From Deinobacterium chartae (GTDB taxonomy: Bacteria > Deinococcota > Deinococci > Deinococcales > Deinococcaceae): a DNA stretch of 64,000 nt. The notes below the pieces were generated by a model. That model made no database searches and was not told the origin of the DNA. It saw only the letters and a list, made by a program, of their open reading frames with translations. This document shows positions 33,413 to 43,005 of this stretch, piece by piece; position 1 is the stretch's first letter; every line of letters starts with the position of its first letter. The stretch is taken from contig NZ_JACHHG010000008.1 of assembly GCF_014202645.1 (NCBI RefSeq), forward strand, positions 62,001 through 126,000. Reading direction: 5' to 3'. Made by a program: the position numbers and the translations under genes.

Positions 33413-34939
33413 TCAGCGCAAAAAGGCCACCACCCAGCGCGCCAGGCGGTCCGAGCGCGCGGCCACCACGTCCAGGTGAGCGTAGCCCTCGAGGGTGTGC
33501 GTCTCGAGCCGCGTGCGGGTCTGCGCCGCGTAGGTCTGGTACGACGCCTCGCTGGTGATGCCGTCCTCGGCGGCCACACCCAGCAGCGGCAGATTGACCT
33601 GAGCGGTGTGCCACACCTTCAGGCGGTTCTCGAGCGGGCTGCCGCGGGTACTCAGCGGCGTCGCGGTGATGTCCAAAATCAGGCGGCTGGGAAAGTACCA
33701 CTCCAGATAGTCTCCGGTGGGCAACCAGAAGCGCCGCACAAAGTCGAGCGCGTCGGTGGGGGCCTGGGGGTCCGGCTGCCAACCGACCGCGAACACCCCG
33801 GCCTGCGGTCCCTCGATCGAGCGCACGCTCAGTCCCTTGCCGTTCCAGCCGTTGATGACGATGGCGGGCAGGCTCAGCGACTCCTGCGCGCCCACCGCCT
33901 GCCCGGTCGTGACCGCAAACGCGTCCAGCGGCGCGTAATGCCGGTCGAGCTGCACCAGTGCGGCGGCCAGGTTGGTCGCCGGGTACGGCACCAGCCCGCC
34001 CGGACTGATGCCGTTCGGATCGCGGGCGGCCAGCAGCGCTCCGGCTGCGGCCCTGGAGGCCAGCAGCGGACTGAAGACCGGCACGTCCACGAACGGTGAT
34101 GCCCGGCCCTGCTCGAGGTCGTTCAGTCCCGGGGAGCGCCCGAGGGCCGTGTTGAACCCCTCGAGGTAGCCGCGTTCGTCCACGCTGGGCAGACCGGACG
34201 TGCCGCCCGGCACCCCGTCGAACATCATCAGGCCGCGCACGTCACGGTAACCGGGCGTACCGTCAAAGTCGTAGGCAGCGTACAGTCCGGTCAGCACCCC
34301 GCCCAGCGAATGGCCTCCCAGGTAGACGTTCGGCGTGAGGCGCCGCGCCTCGAGGACGGCGGTCCGCCAGTCGCGCAGGGTGACGTCCAGGCCCCAGGCA
34401 CTCATGTAGACCAGTTCGTTCGCTGCGCGCGGCGGGATGCCCTCGCGCACCAGCCGCTGCAGTTCGGCGGAGGTTCTTCCTGCGGCGGCCTGCAGGGTCT
34501 GTTGCGGCTCGAGCAGGTTGGCGCGGCGGTCAACGGCCCATACCTGCACGCCGGGGTCGAGGACCACGATCTGACGGGCAAGGCGGTCCAAGCTGCCGGC
34601 ACCGCCGAGGAAGCCCGGCATCAGCACCGCGATGGCGCGAGGAGTGGCGCGGCCCGGGCTGCGGTAGCGCACGGTGACGCTGCGGTTCAGTTCGGGCGGA
34701 GTGCCCGGAACGGTCCATCCCGGGCGTTCGACGCGCTGGGCCTCGACCCGGGCCAGCGCCTGTTCGTGCGTGGCGGAAACGGCAGGGGCCGGGGCAGAGG
34801 GCTGGGCGGGAGCAGGCGCGCAGGCGGCGAGCAACGAGGTCAGAATCAGCAACGCCGAGCGTTTGAAGGCCCGTCTTCTTGTTGAAGCGGCCGCTTGAAA
34901 AGACGGAACGGTTGGGGTAGGAAACGAGCGGTGCTTCAT
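33413..34939 (-). CDS. Secreted alpha/beta-hydrolase lipoprotein
   Basis: 508 residues from ATG 34939. A basic stretch (T-R-R-R-A-F-K-R) precedes a hydrophobic core and the lipobox L-L-A-A-C near residue 40, an unusually long n-region; a shorter start inside the frame is possible but no other ATG lies there. The body is an alpha/beta-hydrolase: L-M-P-G-F-L-G-G-A (oxyanion), V-Y-L-G-G-H-S-L-G-G nucleophile elbow with the serine, and a late H in G-Y-A-H-L-D-V-V as the catalytic His. The acid residue is not placed with certainty. Likely a lipase/esterase acting outside the membrane, substrate unknown. Confidence 0.8.
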   Translation of the reverse strand: MKHRSFPTPTVPSFQAAASTRRRAFKRSALLILTSLLAACAPAPAQPSAPAPAVSATHEQALARVEAQRVERPGWTVPGTPPELNRSVTVRYRSPGRATPRAIAVLMPGFLGGAGSLDRLARQIVVLDPGVQVWAVDRRANLLEPQQTLQAAAGRTSAELQRLVREGIPPRAANELVYMSAWGLDVTLRDWRTAVLEARRLTPNVYLGGHSLGGVLTGLYAAYDFDGTPGYRDVRGLMMFDGVPGGTSGLPSVDERGYLEGFNTALGRSPGLNDLEQGRASPFVDVPVFSPLLASRAAAGALLAARDPNGISPGGLVPYPATNLAAALVQLDRHYAPLDAFAVTTGQAVGAQESLSLPAIVINGWNGKGLSVRSIEGPQAGVFAVGWQPDPQAPTDALDFVRRFWLPTGDYLEWYFPSRLILDITATPLSTRGSPLENRLKVWHTAQVNLPLLGVAAEDGITSEASYQTYAAQTRTRLETHTLEGYAHLDVVAARSDRLARWVVAFLR

Positions 34940-35088
34940 AAACCTCCGACGACTTCAGATCGGCTTAAAGTGGCCTTCACGTTCCACTTCGCTTTGCATT
35001 TTAGCAGAGCGCGTCCGTTTTATTTGAGGTTTCCTATTTACTTGAGCTTATTTTTACAGCATAATGTTCGCTCGACAGGAGGACGTTC
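34940..35088. promoter_or_regulatory. AT-rich divergent promoter region
   Basis: 149 bp, clearly lower GC than its surroundings. On the plus strand TTTACT (about 35038-35043), 17 bp and CATAAT lead to the 35089 gene, with AGGAGG as ribosome site. The minus-strand promoter of the hydrolase must share this region. Confidence 0.5.
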
Positions 35089-35535
35089 ATGACGTACCGC
35101 AAGCTCAGTGAACAAGTAAATCTGCTGGAGAACACCCAGCGCAGTGACATCTTCATTCGGCTGTTTCGTTCGGCCGTGCGCGAAGGTCAATTCGATGCCG
35201 TCTATCTTCCCGAACGCTTCGAGCTGCCCAAAGTGTATGCGCGCCGCGGCGAACAGGGCGGTCACTACAGCAAGGACTCCAAGGACATGGTCTTTGAAGT
35301 CACCCCTGCTTTCGAGGAATGGTTCGAGAACGTCAACCGCGAACTCAGCCAGCACCGTCGCCGCAGCCGGGTCAAGCCCAGCCTCGAGGCGTACAGCGAG
35401 GGGCTGATCGATTTCAAGGCCGCCGCCGAGGAAACCCGCCGCAAGATGCTGGCCAGCCAGGAAAAAGGCCAGAAGCTCGGCAAGAGCCGCAGCAAACGCT
35501 CTTCGACCACGCGCGCGGCCAAAACCCAAAAATAA
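35089..35535 (+). CDS. Hypothetical protein with basic C-terminal tail
   Basis: 148 residues with a good CAGGAGG ribosome site. The first 90 residues have mixed helix (D-I-F-I-R-L-F-R-S-A-V) and an aromatic-rich core (V-Y-L-P-E-R-F-E-L-P, F-E-V-T-P-A-F-E-E-W-F). The last 50 are rich in Lys, Arg and Ser (G-K-S-R-S-K-R-S-S), a feature of nucleic-acid-binding tails, with a possible short coiled coil before it (D-F-K-A-A-A-E-E-T-R-R-K-M). I do not recognise the family. It ends at a strong bidirectional terminator shared with the convergent exonuclease gene. Confidence 0.7.
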   Translation: MTYRKLSEQVNLLENTQRSDIFIRLFRSAVREGQFDAVYLPERFELPKVYARRGEQGGHYSKDSKDMVFEVTPAFEEWFENVNRELSQHRRRSRVKPSLEAYSEGLIDFKAAAEETRRKMLASQEKGQKLGKSRSKRSSTTRAAKTQK

Positions 35536-35574
35536 TTCTTTTGCGGACTTCGGTCGCGCAAGGCGCATTGTGCC

Positions 35575-35606
35575 AAAAGGCGAGGGTGGCAGCACCCTCG
35601 CCTTTT
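35575..35606. terminator. Bidirectional intrinsic terminator
   Basis: AAAAGGCGAGGGTG, loop GCAG, and the exact complement CACCCTCGCCTTTT. The A-run before and T-run after make it work in both directions, fitting the convergent genes at 35535 and 35634. Confidence 0.85.
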
Positions 35607-35633
35607 ACCGCACGAATGACCGTACGAACGCGG

Positions 35634-36152
35634 TTACAGCGCCACCTCGAGGTCGCGGCACAGGCGCACGAAGGCCTGCGCGGTCACCCGCACGTCCCCG
35701 ATCGAACGGTGGCGCGACTCGAACTCGAGGCCGTAACGCTGTGCCACCAGGTCGAGCTTGTGGCTGCGCTCGCGCGGAAAGGCCCGGCGCGAGAGCTGCA
35801 CGGTGCACAGCGTGACCGGCGGGGTCCACAGCAGGCCGTGACGGTGGATGGCCGCGCGCAAGAACCCCAGGTCAAACGCGGCGTTGTGCGCCACCAGCGG
35901 ACGGTCGCCCACAAATTCGATGAACGCCGGCAACACCGCCTCGAGGGTCGGGGCTCCGGCCAGTTCGCGGTCACCCAGACCGTGCACCCGGTAGGCGTGG
36001 TAGGGCACCGGGCGCAGCGGGTTTACCAGGCTGTGAAAGTGCGGATCCTCGACGAGCTCTCCGTCCGACACCCGCATGGCACCGATCTCCACGATGGCGT
36101 CCCGTTCGGGCGAGAGGCCGGTGGTTTCGAGGTCGAAGACGACGTATTCCAT
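35634..36152 (-). CDS. DnaQ-like 3'-5' exonuclease
   Basis: 172 residues from ATG 36152. The DEDDh exonuclease motifs are clear: V-F-D-L-E-T-T-G-L (Exo I) at 4-12; [11 protein letters not shown] (Exo II); and in the last third [11 protein letters not shown] (Exo III, His-x4-Asp). This is the compact family of proofreading epsilon subunits and stand-alone exonucleases; without the polymerase-binding C-terminus it is more likely a free exonuclease or an RNase T/oligoribonuclease-type enzyme. A TACCCT element six bases before this ATG argues for a leaderless start here, while the longer frame to 36200 would extend past it. Confidence 0.85.
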   Translation of the reverse strand: MEYVVFDLETTGLSPERDAIVEIGAMRVSDGELVEDPHFHSLVNPLRPVPYHAYRVHGLGDRELAGAPTLEAVLPAFIEFVGDRPLVAHNAAFDLGFLRAAIHRHGLLWTPPVTLCTVQLSRRAFPRERSHKLDLVAQRYGLEFESRHRSIGDVRVTAQAFVRLCRDLEVAL

Positions 36153-36158
36153 ATCCTC

Positions 36159-36164
36159 AGGGTA
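36159..36164 (-). promoter_or_regulatory. Leaderless -10 element TACCCT
   Basis: TACCCT on the minus strand, six bases before ATG 36152. It selects that ATG over two earlier in-frame ones. Confidence 0.55.
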
Positions 36165-36201
36165 ACGCATCCGCCCCGCAGCCGTTGACAGGTTTAACAA
36201 C

Positions 36202-36233
36202 CGTTGGGGCGCCGCATTCCCGGCGCCCCAACG
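36202..36233 (-). terminator. Hairpin after the DUF2795 gene
   Basis: CGTTGGGGCGCCG, loop CATTCC on the plus strand, and the perfect complement, 10 bp beyond the DUF2795 stop at 36244 and before the exonuclease promoter. On the minus strand the following bases are GTTGTTAAACC, weakly T-rich. Confidence 0.65.
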
Positions 36234-36243
36234 CTGAACCGCG

Positions 36244-36438
36244 TCACATCCGGTCGCTGAGCGCCGCAGTCACGTCGGTGGGCTTGTTGAAGGTCTGGTC
36301 CGGCAGACCCTCGAGGGCTTCACGGATTTCGTCGTCGCCCCCGTTTTTCTGGGCGGCCTCGAGCAGGTCCTGCTTGCTGGCCGGGTAATCCACGCCGCTG
36401 AGGTGCTTTTGCAATTCGATCGGATTGAGTTTCGCCAT
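36244..36438 (-). CDS. DUF2795 domain protein
   Basis: 64 residues with an AAGGAGG ribosome site. The whole protein is the DUF2795 domain: [25 protein letters not shown], then [15 protein letters not shown]. This small helical domain is frequent in actinobacteria and Deinococcota and has no established function; its relatives resemble a short helix-turn-helix or adaptor. It is surrounded by its own terminator and a promoter region shared with nothing else, so it looks like a single-gene unit. Confidence 0.85.
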   Translation of the reverse strand: MAKLNPIELQKHLSGVDYPASKQDLLEAAQKNGGDDEIREALEGLPDQTFNKPTDVTAALSDRM

Positions 36439-36525
36439 GATCGCGCCTCCTTACCCCAACAGGGTAGGTCGCTCAGCCGTTACTCGGGTGGGCAGCGGGT
36501 AAAGGTCGGGTTTGGGCACGCCCAA

Positions 36526-36560
36526 AAGCGGGAGGGGGACAGCGTGTCCCCCTCCCGCTT
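36526..36560 (-). terminator. 16-bp perfect hairpin after uvrB
   Basis: AAGCGGGAGGGGGACA, loop GCG, and exact complement (plus-strand reading), starting 12 bp beyond the uvrB stop. On the minus strand the hairpin is followed by TTGGGCG. Likely the uvrB transcript end. Confidence 0.7.
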
Positions 36561-36571
36561 GCGTCAGGCCA

Positions 36572-38587
<2,016 letters not shown>

Positions 38588-38593
38588 CTTCAC

Positions 38594-38613
38594 ATTTTAC
38601 GCCAATAGCGAAA
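38594..38613 (-). promoter_or_regulatory. Leaderless -10 and RDRM-like operator of uvrB
   Basis: On the minus strand the 17-mer TTTCGCTATTGGCGTAA (38613-38597) is an imperfect palindrome with central ATT, like the Deinococcus radiation/desiccation response motif TTATGTCATTGACATAA bound by DdrO. Its right arm runs into the -10 TAAAAT (38599-38594), six bases before GTG 38587. DdrO cleavage by PprI would then switch uvrB on after damage. The match is partial (about 10 of 17). Confidence 0.55.
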
Positions 38614-38648
38614 ATTTGTGGTGTGCGAAGTGTCAATTGCGTCCGTGC

Positions 38649-38654
38649 TATACT
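38649..38654 (+). promoter_or_regulatory. -10 TATACT of the Yip1 gene
   Basis: TATACT on the plus strand, 59 bp before ATG 38713; the best -10 in the divergent region with uvrB. A -35 is unclear. The gene then has AAAGGAG as ribosome site. Confidence 0.5.
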
Positions 38655-38712
38655 GCCATTGAAGTTCTCGTTCACACTCAACCCAGTTTCCCCTCATCAA
38701 AGGAGTACCGTT

Positions 38713-39288
38713 ATGACCGTGCCTCAGCGCGTTCCCGTCTCAGCGATGTTTGCCTACAGCATGGAAGTGCTCGGCAAGCCCTCCGTGGCCACCTTTGAGC
38801 GTTACGAGCGCCACGGCACGGCACGCGAAGCCTTCTCCTACGTGGCGATTGCCGCAGCGGTGAGCGCACTGATCGGCCTGGTTGGCGGTCTGGGCGGGGC
38901 CATCGTGGCCTTCCTCACGACCATGCTCGGCTTTTTGGTCTTCACATACGCCGTTTATTTTGCAGGCAAGACCTTCTTTGGGGGAACCGGCACTTACGAC
39001 GAGGTCGCTTTCACCTTCTCGCTGTTCTACGTACCGCTCTCGGTGATCGGCGCGCTGCTGGGGCTGATTCCGCTGCTGGGACTGCTCACCGGGCTGATCA
39101 TCCTGGTCGCGCAGATCTACTACGGTTACCTCGCCGTGCAGTCGAGCATGAACATCCGCGATTCCGGGCCGGCCATCATCACCCTGGTCATCGCAGGCGC
39201 CGTCAATTTCGTGCTGGCCATGATCATCGGCGGCATCTTCGCGGCCATCTTGATCGGCGGTGCCATGATGAGCGGCGCAGGCCGCTGA
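38713..39288 (+). CDS. Yip1-domain membrane protein
   Basis: 191 residues from ATG 38713, which has AAAGGAG upstream; the longer frame from 38623 crosses the promoter. An amphipathic N-terminal 40 residues (R-V-P-V-S-A-M-F-A-Y-S-M-E-V-L-G-K-P) leads into five or so hydrophobic helices: F-S-Y-V-A-I-A-A-A-V, V-A-F-L-T-T-M-L-G-F-L-V-F, the F-F-G-G-T-G-T-Y-D-E-V-A-F segment, then L-G-L-I-P-L-L-G-L-L and the C-terminal I-T-L-V-I-A-G-A-V. The central G-G-T-G-x-Y-x-E-V-A pattern fits the Yip1 domain family, whose bacterial members have no defined role. It ends at a strong terminator. Confidence 0.75.
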   Translation: MTVPQRVPVSAMFAYSMEVLGKPSVATFERYERHGTAREAFSYVAIAAAVSALIGLVGGLGGAIVAFLTTMLGFLVFTYAVYFAGKTFFGGTGTYDEVAFTFSLFYVPLSVIGALLGLIPLLGLLTGLIILVAQIYYGYLAVQSSMNIRDSGPAIITLVIAGAVNFVLAMIIGGIFAAILIGGAMMSGAGR

Positions 39289-39302
39289 TTCTGAACACTC
39301 CT

Positions 39303-39329
39303 GGAGGAGCCACGCGGCTCCTCCTTTTT
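39303..39329 (+). terminator. Intrinsic terminator of the Yip1 gene
   Basis: GGAGGAGCC, loop ACGC, GGCTCCTCC followed by T5CTTTT; textbook form, 14 bp after the stop. Confidence 0.9.
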
Positions 39330-39338
39330 CTTTTGCCC

Positions 39339-39344
39339 TACACT
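39339..39344 (+). promoter_or_regulatory. Leaderless -10 element TACACT
   Basis: TACACT ends six bases before ATG 39351, directly after the T-run of the preceding terminator. The longer frame from 39333 would start upstream of this element. Confidence 0.6.
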
Positions 39345-39350
39345 GACCGC

Positions 39351-39653
39351 ATGACCAAGCCCGTCTCCCCCGAAGACCGCCAGAAGTACGACCAGGTGTT
39401 CATGCAGGTGATCTCCAGCGTGCAGGCCGAGGCGCAGGCCACCCGCCCGCAGGGCAGCGGTGCCATCGCACAGATGTTTCACAAGGAACAGGTCTCCACC
39501 GCCTTGCAAGCCGCCGCCGCCCTGATCGCAGGCTGGAACGCCGGTCAGATCGACACCCGCGCCATCGCCAGGGGTGCGGGAGCGCTGCGCGGTCTGGGCC
39601 TCGAGGATGCCGCCGCCCGCCTCGAGAACCTGATACGCATCGACGAGGTCTGA
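39351..39653 (+). CDS. Hypothetical helical protein, 100 residues
   Basis: From ATG 39351 in a leaderless context. Almost all helical: S-P-E-D-R-Q-K-Y-D-Q-V-F-M-Q-V, then Q-V-S-T-A-L-Q-A-A-A-A-L-I-A-G-W-N-A-G, then A-A-A-R-L-E-N-L-I-R-I-D-E-V. No cysteines, no transmembrane segment, and no domain I recognise. The pattern suggests a small all-helical cytoplasmic protein. It ends just before a very stable hairpin that terminates the convergent peptidase gene. Confidence 0.65.
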   Translation: MTKPVSPEDRQKYDQVFMQVISSVQAEAQATRPQGSGAIAQMFHKEQVSTALQAAAALIAGWNAGQIDTRAIARGAGALRGLGLEDAAARLENLIRIDEV

Positions 39654-39676
39654 AAACACCTCCGGCAAAAAGAAAA

Positions 39677-39715
39677 GCCGCGGGGAGCAGCGGAGTTTCC
39701 GCTGCTCCCCGCGGC
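39677..39715 (-). terminator. 18-bp perfect hairpin, terminator of the M42 peptidase gene
   Basis: GCCGCGGGGAGCAGCGGA, loop GTT, and its exact complement; on the minus strand it is followed by TTTTCTTTTT. Placed 8 bp beyond the peptidase stop. Confidence 0.85.
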
Positions 39716-39722
39716 GCGTCCG

Positions 39723-40757
<1,035 letters not shown>

Positions 40758-40820
40758 GTGAGCGACATTTTAAGCCCCGCAGGTCGGACCGGGCACGTGC
40801 AGGATCCCGGCTGCATCAGC

Positions 40821-40856
40821 GCGGGGGCGGGCAAGTTGGTGCTTGCCCGCCCCCGC
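40821..40856 (-). terminator. 15-bp perfect hairpin after fabI
   Basis: GCGGGGGCGGGCAAG, loop TTGGTG, and exact complement, 13 bp beyond the fabI stop, upstream of the peptidase gene on the same strand. Confidence 0.7.
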
Positions 40857-40868
40857 CATGCCCGGACT

Positions 40869-41654
40869 TCAGTCCTCGAGCTTCATGCCCATGATGTTGT
40901 AACCGGCGTCCACGTAGGTCACCTCACCGGTGATGCCGCTGGCCAGGTCGGACAGCAAAAAGAGGCCCAGCTTGCCGACCTCCTCCTGGGTGGCGTTGCG
41001 GCCAAGGGCCGCAGCCTTGGCCGACTTGTCGTACATGGTGCCAAAGCCGGGAATCGAACGGGCGGCCACCGTACGCATCGGGCCGGCCGAGATGGCGTTC
41101 ACGCGGATGTTCTTGCTGCCCAGTTCGTAGGCAAGGTAGCGGGTGCTGGCCTCGAGGGCCGCCTTGGCGATGCCCATCACGTTGTACTTGGGAACCACCT
41201 TCTGCGAGGCGTAGTAGGTCAGGGTCACGATCGAGCCGCCCTCGGCCATCAGCGGCTCGGCGTGGCGGGCAATCGCCACCAGGCTGTAGGCACTCACGTT
41301 CAGCGCGGTGTTCCAATCCTCGGAGGTGGTGTCCACGAAACGGCCTTCCATCGCAGCGCGCGGCGCGAAGGCAACCGCGTGCACCACGTAGTCCAGGCGG
41401 CCCATCTCCTGCTCGATACGGCCGAACAGCCGCTCCAAGTCGGCCTCTGCGGTCACGTCGCACTGCTCGAGCAGGCTGCCCGGGTGTTCGGCCGTGAGCT
41501 TCTCGATGTCAGGACGCAGGCGCTCGCCCTGGTACGAGAAAGCACAGCGGGCCCCTGCCGCCAGCAGTTGCTGGGCGATGGCCCATCCCAGGCTGCGGGC
41601 GTTGGTCACACCCAAGATCAGCGCGTTCTTGCCGGTCAGATCAATCGAAATCAT
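40869..41654 (-). CDS. fabI: Enoyl-[acyl-carrier-protein] reductase (NADH)
   Basis: 261 residues from ATG 41654. FabI reduces trans-2-enoyl-ACP in the last step of each fatty-acid elongation round. It is a short-chain dehydrogenase variant: the N-terminal cofactor loop is G-V-T-N-A-R-S-L-G-W-A-I-A (the FabI form of the glycine loop), A-F-A-P-R appears after the central strands, and the catalytic Y-x6-K is in T-Y-Y-A-S-Q-K-V-V-P-K-Y-N-V-M-G-I-A-K. Near the C-terminus I-S-A-G-P-M-R-T completes the pocket that binds triclosan. The start is set by a TAACCT element seven bases upstream; the frame open to 41816 is not used. Confidence 0.93.
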   Translation of the reverse strand: MISIDLTGKNALILGVTNARSLGWAIAQQLLAAGARCAFSYQGERLRPDIEKLTAEHPGSLLEQCDVTAEADLERLFGRIEQEMGRLDYVVHAVAFAPRAAMEGRFVDTTSEDWNTALNVSAYSLVAIARHAEPLMAEGGSIVTLTYYASQKVVPKYNVMGIAKAALEASTRYLAYELGSKNIRVNAISAGPMRTVAARSIPGFGTMYDKSAKAAALGRNATQEEVGKLGLFLLSDLASGITGEVTYVDAGYNIMGMKLED

Positions 41655-41661
41655 GGCCCCT

Positions 41662-41667
41662 AGGTTA
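41662..41667 (-). promoter_or_regulatory. Leaderless -10 element TAACCT
   Basis: TAACCT on the minus strand, seven bases before ATG 41654 of fabI; no ribosome site. Confidence 0.6.
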
Positions 41668-41776
41668 ACACGCGCTTCCCGCTGCCGCTTGCACCGAATC
41701 CAAGGCGCGCCGAACCGAGCAGGCAGCGGGTGAGCCGAGGGTGAAGAAAACCAGAGTTTACTTCTGGGCCTTCCGG

Positions 41777-41782
41777 TACAAT
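41777..41782 (+). promoter_or_regulatory. Leaderless -10 element TACAAT
   Basis: TACAAT, six bases, then GTG 41789. It selects this GTG over the in-frame ATG at 41741, which would add 16 residues that relatives lack. Confidence 0.6.
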
Positions 41783-41788
41783 GAAAAG

Positions 41789-42502
41789 GTGTGGCTCTCC
41801 GCCCCCAACCTGACATTTCGGCACGGTTTCAGCCTGCGGCACGGTGGCGTGTCTCAGGGACCGTTCGCCAGCCTGAACTTTGACGACCGCCAAGACCATC
41901 CTCTGCACGTGGCCGAAAACCGCCGCATCGCCCTCTCGGCCCTCGGCTTTGACCCTGATCGGGTCGCGCGCCTCGAGCAGGTGCACTCCTGCGAGGTCCT
42001 GACCGCACGGCCCGGTGTTCAGACCGGCGACGCGCAGGTCTCGGACGTTCCCGGCCTTGCCCTGGCCATCGGCACCGCCGACTGCTACCCGATCTTGCTC
42101 GAGGACCCCGAGGCGGGCATCGTCGGAGCGGCGCACGCCGGATGGCGCGGCACCGTGGGCCGCATCGCGGCCCGCACCGTGGAGGCCATGCAGCGCCTGG
42201 GGGCCCGTCCCGAGCGCATCCGTGCTGCTATTGGCCCTGGCATCAGCCGTGCGCAGTACCCGGTCGGACCCGAAGTGCGGGCGCGCTTTCTCGAGGCGGG
42301 CTTTCCCGAAGAGGTCCTGAGCGCAGGTCCGGGCGGCGTGCACCTCGACCTGCTGGACGCCAACCGCTTCGTGCTGCGCGAGGCCGGGCTGGGCACGGAT
42401 CAGATCTGGGCAGCGAACCGCTGCTCCACCGAGGCCGATTTCTTCTCGTACCGCCGCGACGCCGGCCAGACCGGACGCATGTGGGCGGTGATCGGCGCAT
42501 GA
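41789..42502 (+). CDS. pgeF: Peptidoglycan editing factor PgeF / YfiH-type purine phosphorylase-laccase
   Basis: 237 residues from GTG 41789. Zn/Cu-binding residues of the YfiH (Cu-oxidase_4) fold are seen in E-Q-V-H-S-C-E-V, G-T-A-D-C-Y-P and A-A-H-A-G-W-R-G-T, two His and one Cys in the usual order. Family members act on muropeptide precursors (removing wrong L-Ser in E. coli), and some act as purine nucleoside phosphorylases. The 42499 gene overlaps the stop by four bases, so it is the first gene of an operon leading to pilF. Confidence 0.85.
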   Translation: MWLSAPNLTFRHGFSLRHGGVSQGPFASLNFDDRQDHPLHVAENRRIALSALGFDPDRVARLEQVHSCEVLTARPGVQTGDAQVSDVPGLALAIGTADCYPILLEDPEAGIVGAAHAGWRGTVGRIAARTVEAMQRLGARPERIRAAIGPGISRAQYPVGPEVRARFLEAGFPEEVLSAGPGGVHLDLLDANRFVLREAGLGTDQIWAANRCSTEADFFSYRRDAGQTGRMWAVIGA

Positions 42503-43002
42503 GCCTGCTCAAACCGGATCTGATCCTCGGGCACGTCACCGACATCACCCCCGAACTGCTGCAGCGTCACCGCCTGCGCGGCCTGATCGTGGACCTTGAC
42601 AACACCCTGATTCCCTACGGCTCCTTCGCGGAGGCCCTCGAGGTGCAGACCTGGACCGGTGAACTGCTGGAGCGCGGCATCAAGATGTACATGGTGTCCA
42701 ACGCGCTGCCCGAACGGGTGGCCTTCTGGACCCAGCGTCTCAATTTTCCCGGAGTGGGCCTGGCCTCCAAACCGCTGCCCCGGGCCTTCAAGAAGGCCGT
42801 GAAGCGCATGGGGCTGCAATCCCGACAGGTTGCCATGGTCGGAGACCAGTTGTTCACGGACGTCTTGGGCGGCAATCTGATCGGAGCCTTCACCATCATG
42901 GTGCGGCCGCTGTCGGACAACGCGCTGCCCCACACCAAATTCACCCGCCGCATGGAACAGCTGGTACTGCGGCGCTTCTCTTCCTCATTCACAGGAGACT
43001 GA
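42499..43002 (+). CDS. YqeG-family HAD phosphatase
   Basis: 167 residues. The ATG overlaps the pgeF stop (ATGA). The HAD nucleophile motif is V-D-L-D-N-T-L-I-P-Y, and motif III/IV appears as M-V-G-D-Q-L-F-T-D-V-L-G-G-N, the YqeG/HAD-IIIA form. A central K-x2-K-R (P-R-A-F-K-K-A-V-K-R) supplies the lysine. YqeG enzymes are phosphatidylglycerophosphate phosphatases in some bacteria or of unknown target; so a role in phospholipid synthesis is possible. Three bases (AAC) lie between its stop and the pilF start; the AGGAG ribosome site for pilF lies within its 3' end. Confidence 0.85.
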   Translation: MSLLKPDLILGHVTDITPELLQRHRLRGLIVDLDNTLIPYGSFAEALEVQTWTGELLERGIKMYMVSNALPERVAFWTQRLNFPGVGLASKPLPRAFKKAVKRMGLQSRQVAMVGDQLFTDVLGGNLIGAFTIMVRPLSDNALPHTKFTRRMEQLVLRRFSSSFTGD

Positions 43003-43005
43003 ACA

